From: Roseibacillus sp.
Lineage (GTDB): Bacteria > Verrucomicrobiota > Verrucomicrobiia > Verrucomicrobiales > Akkermansiaceae
NCBI GenBank assembly: GCA_028821775.1
Contig: JAPKFB010000021.1
Span: forward strand, 1-64,000
Direction of reading: 5' to 3'
DNA: 64,000 nt
Shown here: in pieces, positions 47,462-56,468 of the stretch
Layout of the letters: each line of letters starts with the position of its first letter
How positions within the stretch are numbered: position 1 is the first letter of the stretch
Position numbers and translations under genes: made by a program
The notes under the pieces: model-generated
Seen by the model: the letters and a program-made list of their open reading frames with translations, nothing else
Told to the model about the DNA's origin: nothing
Databases searched by the model: none

Positions 47462-47591
47462 GCCCGTTAGTGTTCGAGTTTCTTTCGGTCTGAGGGTTCA
47501 TAGTATCGTCGGTCCAAGTGCAACCAAGAACGAGGCCGTTCGCTAGCAAATCATTCGTTAAGGCTCACCATCAATCAAACGTCCCTATCCA

Positions 47592-48500
47592 TTATCCACA
47601 TTGTGATTCCGGATTCCACCGCTGGCCCTTGGCCCGATGCTCGGAGGGACGAACTCCAAGCCATTTCAGAAATCGATTCGAGAACGCGAAAGGATTCTGA
47701 TATCCGACGGCATGGGCAATCGTCTCCACCTTATCATCGGTCGTGGTCAGTAGCTCCGCAGCGCGCCGCATGCGCAAAAAGGTCAGGTGCTGCATGGGAC
47801 TCCGCCCCATTGCTTTGAGACAGAGACGCCGAAAATGTTCTCCACTGAGCGCTGAGGCACTTGCGATTGAGTCGAGGGTCCAGTCTGCTCCCAAGTCAGC
47901 TCCAACCAACTCCCACGCTCTCCAAACTCGCTCGTCGGCAGGCAAGGGGGTCGCGAAGCGAGCCACATAGCCATGTATCAATTCCACCCAGTGATGCTGT
48001 AATGCGGCCGACTCCACGCTGACGGCCAGCTCGGCGTGCAGTCCTCGCACCGCCATGTGCAGCGGATCGGGATCAAAGTCGCCACGAGCCGGCGAGTTTG
48101 TGGTGGCCACCGGAATCGAGCCGGGAGACTCGAGAAAACGCACCCATGCAAAGGACCACTCCTTGCTCTTCCCCACTTTCAGGGCATTGACGTTGTGCGG
48201 CGGCAGCAGGCAGGCTGTGCCGGCTGAAACCTCCTTCCAGCCACCATCCGAGAGGATGGAGCCAGAGCCTCCGAAACAAGCGAGGAAGAAGGTGCCCGAC
48301 TGATCGGTCCGCACCACTTCAAAGGGAGGACGCGCCACCATGACTCCCACATGGAGAATGTTGAACTGCGCGAGCAACGGACTGGTCGGAGAACCACGCA
48401 GCCAGTCGCGGTCATCGGAATCAGCAGCACGCACCGCCAACACCTTGGTCTTATCGCCAAGAATGTGGATATCAGTAAGGCTCTGCTGGACGGATGACAT
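47592..48500 (-). CDS. AraC-family transcriptional regulator
   Basis: 302 residues. The N-terminal part is a cupin-like effector domain (about 30-165, with GTACLLPPHNVNALKVG). The C-terminal hundred residues carry two helix-turn-helix motifs: WTLDSIASASALSGEHFRRL, then KVETIAHAVGYQNPFAFSNR followed by FLKWLGVRPSEHR, the AraC signature. It is first in the direction of the UPF0261/PEP-hydrolase-like pair, 130 bp upstream, and divergent from selenoprotein candidate 2. It is the obvious candidate regulator of the pair and possibly of the divergent gene. Confidence 0.9.
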   Translation of the reverse strand: MSSVQQSLTDIHILGDKTKVLAVRAADSDDRDWLRGSPTSPLLAQFNILHVGVMVARPPFEVVRTDQSGTFFLACFGGSGSILSDGGWKEVSAGTACLLPPHNVNALKVGKSKEWSFAWVRFLESPGSIPVATTNSPARGDFDPDPLHMAVRGLHAELAVSVESAALQHHWVELIHGYVARFATPLPADERVWRAWELVGADLGADWTLDSIASASALSGEHFRRLCLKAMGRSPMQHLTFLRMRRAAELLTTTDDKVETIAHAVGYQNPFAFSNRFLKWLGVRPSEHRAKGQRWNPESQCG

Positions 48501-48674
48501 TTTAGAAGGCTCGCAACGAGATAGAGTCTGAAAAATAAGCCGATTCGTCTACCTGAAAATACCACCTTGTGTGCATTCGGAATAGCTCGATGTGGATATC
48601 GAAGGTTTACCCTCTTTTCTGCTGTTGCTAAATCCCGATTGCCATCACATTCCCGAACCCCATCACCCCGAACC

Positions 48675-51600
48675 ATGCCCGTTCCTTTCCCAGAGAGGCC
48701 CGCAACTTACATGGCTGCCGTCCTGTGGTTGGCAGGCCTTGCATCTCCCGAATCGGCGGGTGCGGAGATCGATTTGGGTCGGATCGAAACGGAAGAGAGT
48801 CGCGCCGCGACAGCCCGTCACGAGGAAAAGCTCGACCCAGCCAAGGACGGCTGGAACTCCGAGGCGTTTTCGGTCCTGGCGCAGGAGCAACTTGGAAACC
48901 TCAAGGCGCTCCTTTCCGATCCCGATCAATTGACGCGCGCCGCGTTGTCGGACATCGTCGATCTCGACCGCGTGTCGATTCAATCCCTGCGGCCGGAGAC
49001 GCAACTGGCCGAAGTATATCGCAGCTCCAGCCTCCTGGTCCGCCGCCTTCGTCCCTCGGAAACTCTGGCGCTCAAAGAAGACGCCCTCCCGGAGTTCAAG
49101 AAACTCGCCGGCGCCTTCGAGAGTCCGCAGATAAAGTTCAAGCTCTTCCAGGTCGCTCTCCTTCCCGACGGAAAAGCCGAGACCCATCAGTTCTTCGCGA
49201 TCAGCGATCACGCTCACGAAGAAAACTCGACGTGGAGAATCACGTGGAACCTCGCGGACGCGAAAATCGAAGAGGTCAGAATCGAAGCTTTCGAGGAGGT
49301 TACTCGCCTCGCGGGAGGGACTCTCTTCAATGACGCCACGGGCTCGATTCTGGGGGACGATCCGACCCTGCGCGACCACCTTGGCCACGGCATCAACTAC
49401 TGGCAGGGTCGTATCGAGAAGATCCTCTCCATGCACTATTTCGGACACAACGGCATCGCGGTCGGAGACGTCAACGGTGACGGGCTCGACGACCTCTACG
49501 CCTGCCAGGCCGCCGCAGTTCCCAACAAGCTGCTCATTCAGCAATCAGACGGGACGGTGATCGACCACGCCGCAGCGAGTGGCGTCGACCTCCTCAATGC
49601 CTCACGCGGCGCGATCCTCGCCGATCTCGACAACGACGGCGATCAGGATCTTGCGATCACCACGCCCTACTCGACCCTCGTCTTCGCCAATGACGGCAGA
49701 GGCAAGTTTGCCCTTACACAGCAGATCGACTTGGCGGGCGGAGGCTACTCGCTTACGGCCGCTGACTATGACAACGATGCTGATCTCGATCTTTACGTTT
49801 GCGTCTACTACCAGAAGCCGGGCGATGCCCGCGCGCTAGCCTACCCGATTCCCTACCACGATGCGAACAATGGCGGACAGAACATCCTCTTGCGCAACGA
49901 CGGCGCCCTGAGCTTCAGCGACGCCTCCGAGGAGACTGGAATGCTGTCTGAGAACCAACGCTTCAGCTTCGCGGCATCGTGGGAGGACGTCGACGGCGAC
50001 GGCGATCAGGATCTTTACGTCGCCAACGACTACGGCCGGAACAATCTCTACCGCAATCTCCTCGCCCAATCTGGTACGGCCACCTTCGTGAGCGACGCGG
50101 CAACAGCCGGAATCGAGGACACTTCCTTTGGCATGTCGGTTTGTTGGGGCGACGCAGACGGAGACGGCAAGATAGACCTCTACACCGGAAACATGTTCTC
50201 GGGCGCCGGAAATCGCATCGCCTTCCAGGACCGCTTCCAGCAACACGCTCCAGGCGAGATCAAAGCCAAGCTCCAGCGTACTGCCCGTGGCAATTCGCTC
50301 TTCCTCAACAACGGAGACGCCACCTTTCGCGATGCGACCATGACCTCGGGGGCCCGCCAGGGTCGCTGGGCATGGGGGTCGATCTTCGCCGACGTCAACA
50401 ACGACGGCTTCGAGGACTTGGTGGTTGGCAACGGATTCGTGACCGGGAAACGTGAGGATGACTTGTGAAGTTTTCTGTGGCGGCAGGTCATGTCGATCAC
50501 ACCGGACAAGGCCCCGGAGAGCCTTCTCGCCTCCGATCCGAACGCGCTCTTCCTGCAGCGCACCGATGAGATCAACGAATTGCTCGACAGTGGGGCATCC
50601 CTCAGCGGTCACGAACGGAATTGCTTCTTCCTGAACACCGGCGGCGGTCGCTTTGCAAGCGCCTCCGCAACCAGCGGATTTGACTTCTCCGACGACGCTC
50701 GAGCGGTGGCCCGCAGCGATTGGGATCACGATGGTGACCTCGACCTCTGGTTCGCAAATCGCACCGCACCGCGCCTTCGGTTTCTAAGAAACAACGGAAA
50801 CCACGATGCTCACTTCGTCGCCCTCCGTCTGCGCGGCACGAGCTCGAACCGCGACGGAATCGGCGCGCGGGTGGTCATCAAATCAGGAAAGCGAACCCTC
50901 CTGCGCAGCCTACGTGCCGGCGAAGGCTTCCTCGGGCAGTCGAGCAAGTGGCTGCACTTCGGCCTCGGGACGGAACCCACGATCGATTCGATCGTGGTGC
51001 ATTGGCCGGGTGGCAAATCGGAGTCGTTCTCAGGGGCTGTCGCCGACGGCTGGTTCGCTCTCAAACAAAGCGAAGGCCGGGCCAAACGTTGGCAGCGGCC
51101 GAAGCGCGAGATCCGCCTCACCAAGCGTCCCTTCGTACTTCCGGAGTCCAGCGAGCAGGCTGCGGTGCGGCTCTGCGCCCGCATGCCCATCCCCAGCCTC
51201 ACCTGCTATGACTCCGCGGGCAAGGCCGAGACCATTGTTCCGGCCAAAGGACGCGGACTCTTCGTCAGCATCTGGGCGAGCTGGTGCCCTGCATGCCAAT
51301 CGGAGTTCGCGGAGTTCGCTGCGAAAAAATCACAGCTTGAAAAGGCCGGTTTCGACATGCTCGCCCTCTGTGTGAATGGCCTTGGGGAAGGTGATGAGAC
51401 CACCTTCGCGGAGGCGGAAGCGCGACTGGGCAAATACGGAATCAAGATCGCACACCGGCGGGCCGATACAAAACTCCTCGAGCAGCTTCGCATCATCGCG
51501 AACCGGATAATTGCCCAGAACGATCCCCTCCCCCTGCCCTCGGGCTTCCTTCTCGATCCCAATGGGGATGTGGCCGCATTCTACCGCGGGCCAGCTCCGG

Positions 51601-52721
51601 TGAAGCGCCTCCTCGAAGATGTGGCTACGCTAGCCCTTGCTGACCCGGCCGCCATCTTCCGTGCCGGCTTGCCATCCAAGGGGACCTGGATCGGCAACAC
51701 CCGGCGCCATCCCCTCGACCGCTTGGTCAACGAATTCATCGACGCGGACTTTACCGATGTGGGACTCGCCTTCGCGCGCAAACACGAGAAGGCGTTCGCG
51801 TCTCCGACCAGTTACGCGGAGGTCTTCTCCCGCGTCGGAAACCGCTACGCCGCCGCAGACAAGCTCGACGCCGCCATCGGGAACTATCGCGATGCACTCG
51901 CGATCGATGACAAGTCGCCCACCACCCACTTCAACCTCGCACTCGCCTTCGAACGACAGCTCAAAGTCGACGAAGCGCTTGTTGAGTATCGACGCGCCAT
52001 CGCACTTGATCCCTCCATCACGGTCGCCCACCTGAACCGCGGTGCCATCCTGGCTCGCGGAGATGCCGCCCAACTCAAGGCGGGCATCGCTTCCCTACAG
52101 GAAGCAGTCCGGCTCAATCCCAACCTCGGAGCAAGCCACTATCACCTCGGGATGGCGCTCGAGCGCGCCCAGCAGTTTCCGCAGGCCCTTCAACACTATC
52201 GGCGGGCCGCCCTCCTTGCTCCGGACCACCTTGGGAACGCCATGCAACTGGCCCATGTGCTCGAACGAGGTGGACAGTTCGGAGACGCCCTCGCGGAGTA
52301 CGGGAAAATCCGTGAGATCTATCCCGACAGCGTGCAGGTATCTTTTCAGACCGGTCTCGTCCTCGAGAAACTGAAACGCCCCGCCGAAGCGGCCAGGTAT
52401 TACCGTGCTTCGCTGACCCACCAGCCCAAGTTCGTCCCTGCCCTCAACAACCTCGCGTGGTTACTGGCTACATCGAAGGATCCAAAGGTCGCGGCGCTCC
52501 CCGAAGCGGTGGAACTAGCGATGCGCGCAGCCAAACTCACCAAATTCAAGCAAGCCCCGATTCTCGACACCTTGGCGACGGCGCACTTTGCCGCCGGACA
52601 GAGGCAATTGGCGCGCGAAACGTTAAATCAGGCCATTCCCCTCGCGCGGGCTGCGGGACATGCTGCCTTTGCGACAGAGCTTGAGGCGAAGCTCCAGAGC
52701 TATCAAGATTCGCAAAACTGA
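48675..52721 (+). CDS. Putative selenoprotein: FG-GAP / Sec / ASPIC-UnbV / thioredoxin-like / TPR secreted protein
   Basis: Read through UGA 50466-50468 the gene encodes 1348 residues with Sec598. I chose the ATG at 48675 because it precedes a signal-like segment (YMAAVLWLAGLASPESAGA); the frame extends upstream to 48567. FG-GAP/VCBS motifs include DVNGDGLDDLY, DLDNDGDQDL, DYDNDADLDLY, DVDGDGDQDLY, DADGDGKIDLY and DVNNDGFEDL. After Sec come SFLWRQV, GHERNC (Cys650), DWDHDGDLDLW, an ASPIC/UnbV region, a TlpA-like thioredoxin domain with WCPAC (Cys871/874), and about six TPRs (residues about 1050-1330). It is a full-length paralogue of 14965-18471 with more TPRs. The two halves are in one frame, with conserved residues across the UGA. 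Confidence 0.82.
50466..50468 (+). other. In-frame UGA, probable selenocysteine codon (Sec598)
   Basis: The UGA lies between DDL and SFLWRQV, the exact counterpart of 16867-16869. The gene's final stop (52719-52721) is also a UGA but has no GGUC hairpin behind it. Confidence 0.8.
50477..50500 (+). promoter_or_regulatory. SECIS-like hairpin
   Basis: GTGGCGGCA pairs with TGTCG-A-TCAC through nine base pairs (two G-U) and one bulged A at 50496, enclosing a GGTCA loop. The loop begins 17 nt after the UGA, the same spacing as at 16880-16898. The A-to-G change in the 5' arm keeps pairing through a G-U wobble, so the structure is preserved despite the sequence difference. Confidence 0.72.
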
Positions 52722-52836
52722 ATTCGTCCTCCCCGCCAAGATTCGGTGTGGATTATGAGTAGGTGAATGTTGGGAAACGCCCTTCTCCGCTCACCGAAAC
52801 CGTATAGAGTCTCAGATCGCACACCTCCGAAAACCT

Positions 52837-53577
52837 ATGAATCCAATAAAATTCACGTTTATAGCCGGTGCCTGCACCGCGCTGTCTCTCGCCGGCCTGC
52901 AGGCCGCGACCGTCTCATCGGTAGGGTCATTGGTCGATCTGACCCCGGCCGGCTTTGGAACTGGCACAGACAACGCCGACTTGGATGCCCAGGGAAGAGG
53001 CACCGATGGCTTCGTTCTCTTCAATTCCGTTCCCGAAGGCACCAACGTCGCTGGCACCCCGTGGAACCAGTCCATCGTCTCCAACCTTCCCGCCTATGTC
53101 AGCAGCTTCGACGGCAGTGCCTCGGCCGGTTCGGGAGGCTGGGCCAACTATGACGACGTCACGATCGGTGGCAACCTTTACAACACCGGTGGGCTCGTCC
53201 AATCCCCAGGAAACGGTGTCGAGGTCCCCTTGCTCACCTTCCAATTGAGCGGACTAGTCCCGGCCGGCATCTCGCTCGGTGTCCTCGTCGATAACAGTGA
53301 TAGCCCCAACTGGGACGTCACCAACGTCCGCATCGAAGGCCCCGGCTCCATCACCGCCAACCAGGATGTGACCCGCAACGGCGGATCCGACCTCGTGCAG
53401 TTCGATATCGCAGGCGGGCTCGATGGCGAAGTCTACACCATCTACGGAACCTCGCCGGCCTCCGGAGCCCTCATCGGCGGAGTAACCTTCGACTCTATCC
53501 CAGAGCCCGGCTCCCTCTCCCTTTTGGCTGCAGGTGGCCTGCTGCTCCTGCGAAGACGTCGCCGTACCGCAACCTAG
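52837..53577 (+). CDS. Short PEP-CTERM surface protein
   Basis: 246 residues: signal peptide (MNPIKFTFIAGACTALSLAG), a beta-rich ectodomain (about 25-215) and a PEP-CTERM tail with SIPEPGS, a hydrophobic stretch (LSLLAAGGLLLL) and RRRRR. It is predicted to be processed by an exosortase that is not in this window. Its ectodomain is duplicated almost unchanged in the next gene (53717-56356), with base-identical DNA over most of it. The protein is unrelated in sequence to the 6393-7052 PEP-CTERM protein, but the gene arrangement is the same. Confidence 0.9.
   Translation: MNPIKFTFIAGACTALSLAGLQAATVSSVGSLVDLTPAGFGTGTDNADLDAQGRGTDGFVLFNSVPEGTNVAGTPWNQSIVSNLPAYVSSFDGSASAGSGGWANYDDVTIGGNLYNTGGLVQSPGNGVEVPLLTFQLSGLVPAGISLGVLVDNSDSPNWDVTNVRIEGPGSITANQDVTRNGGSDLVQFDIAGGLDGEVYTIYGTSPASGALIGGVTFDSIPEPGSLSLLAAGGLLLLRRRRRTAT
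52942..53490 (+). repeat. Direct repeat, copy 1 (ectodomain coding)
   Basis: Matches 53813-54361 at a constant offset of 871 bp. From 53011 to 53489 I see no base difference by eye; a few differences lie in the first 70 bp. The match ends abruptly where the PEP-CTERM tail begins. Confidence 0.9.
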
Positions 53578-53596
53578 CCTTAATTCCCAGCAATTC

Positions 53597-53634
53597 GACG
53601 GGCTTGGCTGCAAAGTCAAGCCCGTTCGTTTTTC
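53597..53634 (+). terminator. Rho-independent terminator after the short PEP-CTERM gene
   Basis: A 9-bp perfect stem (ACGGGCTTG/CAAGCCCGT) with a 10-nt loop is followed by TCGTTTTT, 20 bp after the stop. As in locus A, a terminator separates the short gene from the long paralogue. Confidence 0.85.
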
Positions 53635-53716
53635 AGCCCAGTGTGGATTCTCAATATTTGAAAGTTGATTCCAGCCATTCACAATCCTGCCCTCTTGTCA
53701 TCCCCTCCAGAAAACG

Positions 53717-56356
53717 ATGAAAACACTTCTCGCAGCTGCTGCTCTCACTCTTGCCCTCACGACAGGACTACAGGCTAGTACGATCACCTCGGCTGGCACC
53801 CTTGTCAACCTCACCCCGGCCGGCTTTGGAAGTGGCACAGACAACGCCGACTTGGATGCCCAGGGAGCAGGAACCGGTGGCTTCGTTCTCTTCAATTCCG
53901 TTCCCGAAGGCACCAACGTCGCTGGCACCCCGTGGAACCAGTCCATCGTCTCCAACCTTCCCGCCTATGTCAGCAGCTTCGACGGCAGTGCCTCGGCCGG
54001 TTCGGGAGGCTGGGCCAACTATGACGACGTCACGATCGGTGGCAACCTTTACAACACCGGTGGGCTCGTCCAATCCCCAGGAAACGGTGTCGAGGTCCCC
54101 TTGCTCACCTTCCAATTGAGCGGACTAGTCCCGGCCGGCATCTCGCTCGGTGTCCTCGTCGATAACAGTGATAGCCCCAACTGGGACGTCACCAACGTCC
54201 GCATCGAAGGCCCCGGCTCCATCACCGCCAACCAGGATGTGACCCGCAACGGCGGATCCGACCTCGTGCAGTTCGATATCGCAGGCGGGCTCGATGGCGA
54301 AGTCTACACCATCTACGGAACCTCGCCGGCCTCCGGAGCCCTCATCGGCGGAGTAACCTTTGATGCCGCAATCGATATCACCGATCCGACCGACGGCGAC
54401 GGTGACTTGATGGGCGACAACTGGGAACGATTCCACTTCGGCGATCTCACTACCAGCGACGGAACCGGGGACTCGGACAGCGATGGTCTAACTGACCTTG
54501 AAGAGTGGCAGGAGGGCACTCTGCCCCTCGACACAGACACCGACAATGACGGTCTGAGCGACAGCGACGAAGTTAATACCCACATGACCGATCCCAAGAA
54601 TCGCGACAGCGACGAGGATGGTTTGAACGACGGAGCGGAGATCAACGACCACATGACCGATCCCAATGAAGTCGATAGTGACATGGACGGTCACACCGAC
54701 TCCGAGGAGATCAATCACCTCCCGCCGACCGACCCGACCGACCCGAATTCCTTCCCGGTAGCGGGGGGCGTCTCCCTGCTCGCCTATTTCCCCTTCGAAG
54801 GAAATTACAACGATGCCACGGGCAACGGCTACGACGCCGCACCCGTTCAGAATCCCGGCGAGGTCAGCATCGTGCCCGGCGGCCTCCGCGGCCAAGGAGC
54901 CGATATCAATGATCCCGACATGAATGGAGGTGGCAATACGGGAGGCACGATCAACATCCCGATCAACGCGAACCCTGACGAGACCCCTGCAGTCACCTTC
55001 GGGGGCTGGGTGAATCTCGAATCCAACAATGGCTTCCCGGGCTTCATGGCCATCGACAACGGAGGCTGGGATCGTGGCATGCACTTGAACAACGGCCAGT
55101 GGGGGATCGCCAGCGGTGAAAACACCCCGAATGTCGCTCCCGCCACCGTAGGAGAATGGCAGTTCGTGGTGGGCACCTTCGACAAACCCAACGACGAAGC
55201 CGTTTTGTACGTCGGGGATGACGACCCGCTCACCCAGACGACCATTACCACAACGCGGCCGGACGCCAGCGTCAACCCGGGTGAACTGGTGATCGAGATC
55301 GGACGTTACGACAACCAGGACCTTGATGCGGTGGTTGACGACGTGTTTGTCTTTGCCGGAGCCCTCAGCGCCCACGAAGTAAACGCGATTCGCAACCTGC
55401 GCTTGAGCAGTGCGGACTTGTCCCCGGCCGATGTGGCGGAGATGATCACGCTCTTCCGCGCCGGTTCCGGTGGACCGGCTGGATCGCTCACGTGGTCGCC
55501 CACGTCCGGGCTCGATGCCACCAATCCCGGGGCGGTCTTTGAAGGAGGTGGCGGCATCTTGGTGGTGCTCAACGATGCGGGGGACGGGATGAAGAGCGGT
55601 GCTCCCTTCCGGTTCGTGGTGACGCGGGAGCCCGGAGACATGCTCAAGCTGACTTGGGAGAGCCAGGCAGGAAAGCGCTACAAGGTCCGAAGCGAGACCG
55701 ATGCGTCAGCGACCCTGCCGGTGAACTGGCCCATCTGGAATGGCAACACCGAGATCATGGCCACTCCGCCTGAGAACACGCTTCTCTTCCCTGTCCCGGC
55801 CGATCCTCTCCGCCTTTTCGTGATCGAGCAGTTTAATCCGCCACCGGTAACGGCCTTTTCGGATGACTTCGAAAACGGGCAGGGCGGCTGGACGACGGGG
55901 GCCGATCCTGATGACGCCGGTAATACCCTCTGGGGCCTCGGAGCTCCCGTGACTGCGGGACCGCTGGCGGCCAACAGCCTCACCAACTGTTTCGGAACCA
56001 ACATTGACGACAACTACGAGATCGACGCCCGCATCTGGCTACGCTCTCCACCCATCGATCTAACCGCCGCGACCGGAGGGACCCTGCGGTTCTTCCATTT
56101 TGCGGACTTCGAGGGAGATCCTTTCGACTGGGGCACCGTCAACATTCTCGATGCTGCCGACGACTCGATCCTGGCGATCGTTCAGGATGTCGTCCCTTCA
56201 CAGCAAGCTCCGGACTGGGAAGAGTTCAGAAGATCCCTTCCTCCCGAGGCACTCGGAAAAACCGTGAAACTGGAGTTCCGCTTTCACTCCGACGAGATTC
56301 AGAACCTGGCCGGCTGGTACATCGATGATGTGGAGGTGACCGTGCCCGCGCCGTAG
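53717..56356 (+). CDS. Long surface protein: shared ectodomain, TSP3 repeats, LamG, C-terminal jelly-roll module
   Basis: 879 residues. A signal peptide (MKTLLAAAALTLALTTGLQA) differs from that of the short gene, but residues about 30-217 match its ectodomain almost exactly. Instead of SIPEPG the protein continues with AAIDITDPTDGDGD, then TSP3 calcium-binding repeats (DSDSDGLTD, DTDNDGLSD, DSDEDGLND, DSDMDGHTD; about 225-340), a LamG/ConA-like domain (LLAYFPFEGNYND; about 350-560) and the recurrent C-terminal module (about 637-879: LKLTWESQAGKRYKVRS, FSDDFENGQGGW, NCFGTNIDDNY, LRSPPIDLT, GWYIDDVEV). It is extracellular; its ligand is unknown. Confidence 0.88.
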   Translation: MKTLLAAAALTLALTTGLQASTITSAGTLVNLTPAGFGSGTDNADLDAQGAGTGGFVLFNSVPEGTNVAGTPWNQSIVSNLPAYVSSFDGSASAGSGGWANYDDVTIGGNLYNTGGLVQSPGNGVEVPLLTFQLSGLVPAGISLGVLVDNSDSPNWDVTNVRIEGPGSITANQDVTRNGGSDLVQFDIAGGLDGEVYTIYGTSPASGALIGGVTFDAAIDITDPTDGDGDLMGDNWERFHFGDLTTSDGTGDSDSDGLTDLEEWQEGTLPLDTDTDNDGLSDSDEVNTHMTDPKNRDSDEDGLNDGAEINDHMTDPNEVDSDMDGHTDSEEINHLPPTDPTDPNSFPVAGGVSLLAYFPFEGNYNDATGNGYDAAPVQNPGEVSIVPGGLRGQGADINDPDMNGGGNTGGTINIPINANPDETPAVTFGGWVNLESNNGFPGFMAIDNGGWDRGMHLNNGQWGIASGENTPNVAPATVGEWQFVVGTFDKPNDEAVLYVGDDDPLTQTTITTTRPDASVNPGELVIEIGRYDNQDLDAVVDDVFVFAGALSAHEVNAIRNLRLSSADLSPADVAEMITLFRAGSGGPAGSLTWSPTSGLDATNPGAVFEGGGGILVVLNDAGDGMKSGAPFRFVVTREPGDMLKLTWESQAGKRYKVRSETDASATLPVNWPIWNGNTEIMATPPENTLLFPVPADPLRLFVIEQFNPPPVTAFSDDFENGQGGWTTGADPDDAGNTLWGLGAPVTAGPLAANSLTNCFGTNIDDNYEIDARIWLRSPPIDLTAATGGTLRFFHFADFEGDPFDWGTVNILDAADDSILAIVQDVVPSQQAPDWEEFRRSLPPEALGKTVKLEFRFHSDEIQNLAGWYIDDVEVTVPAP
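53813..54361 (+). repeat. Direct repeat, copy 2 (ectodomain coding)
   Basis: Second copy of the 549-bp repeat described at 52942-53490. The near absence even of silent differences points to recent duplication or gene conversion. Confidence 0.9.
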
Positions 56357-56468
56357 TGATGCGGAGAAACCACATCGCCCGCCCCAGTCGATATCGACCA
56401 AGTCCCTATCGACTTCGCAACACGGGTGAGTCACGCTGTCTCCGAATCAACCGCGAGAACTAAAGCTC

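Noticed and set aside
48567-48674. ATG-proximal upstream start of selenoprotein candidate 2
   Set aside because: The extra 36 residues are Arg- and Cys-rich with no export signal; the ATG at 48675 leads directly into a signal-like segment.
14965-52721. Genome-wide reassignment of UGA (e.g. as Trp)
   Set aside because: Many intact genes here end at UGA, including both selenoprotein candidates, and the two internal UGAs occur where no Trp is suggested. Only these two have the GGUC hairpin behind them.
52942-54361. Assembly artefact as the cause of the identical repeat
   Set aside because: The two copies sit in genes with different signal peptides, flanks and tails, and differ at a few bases at the edge, so a collapsed or duplicated contig is unlikely, though reads should be checked.
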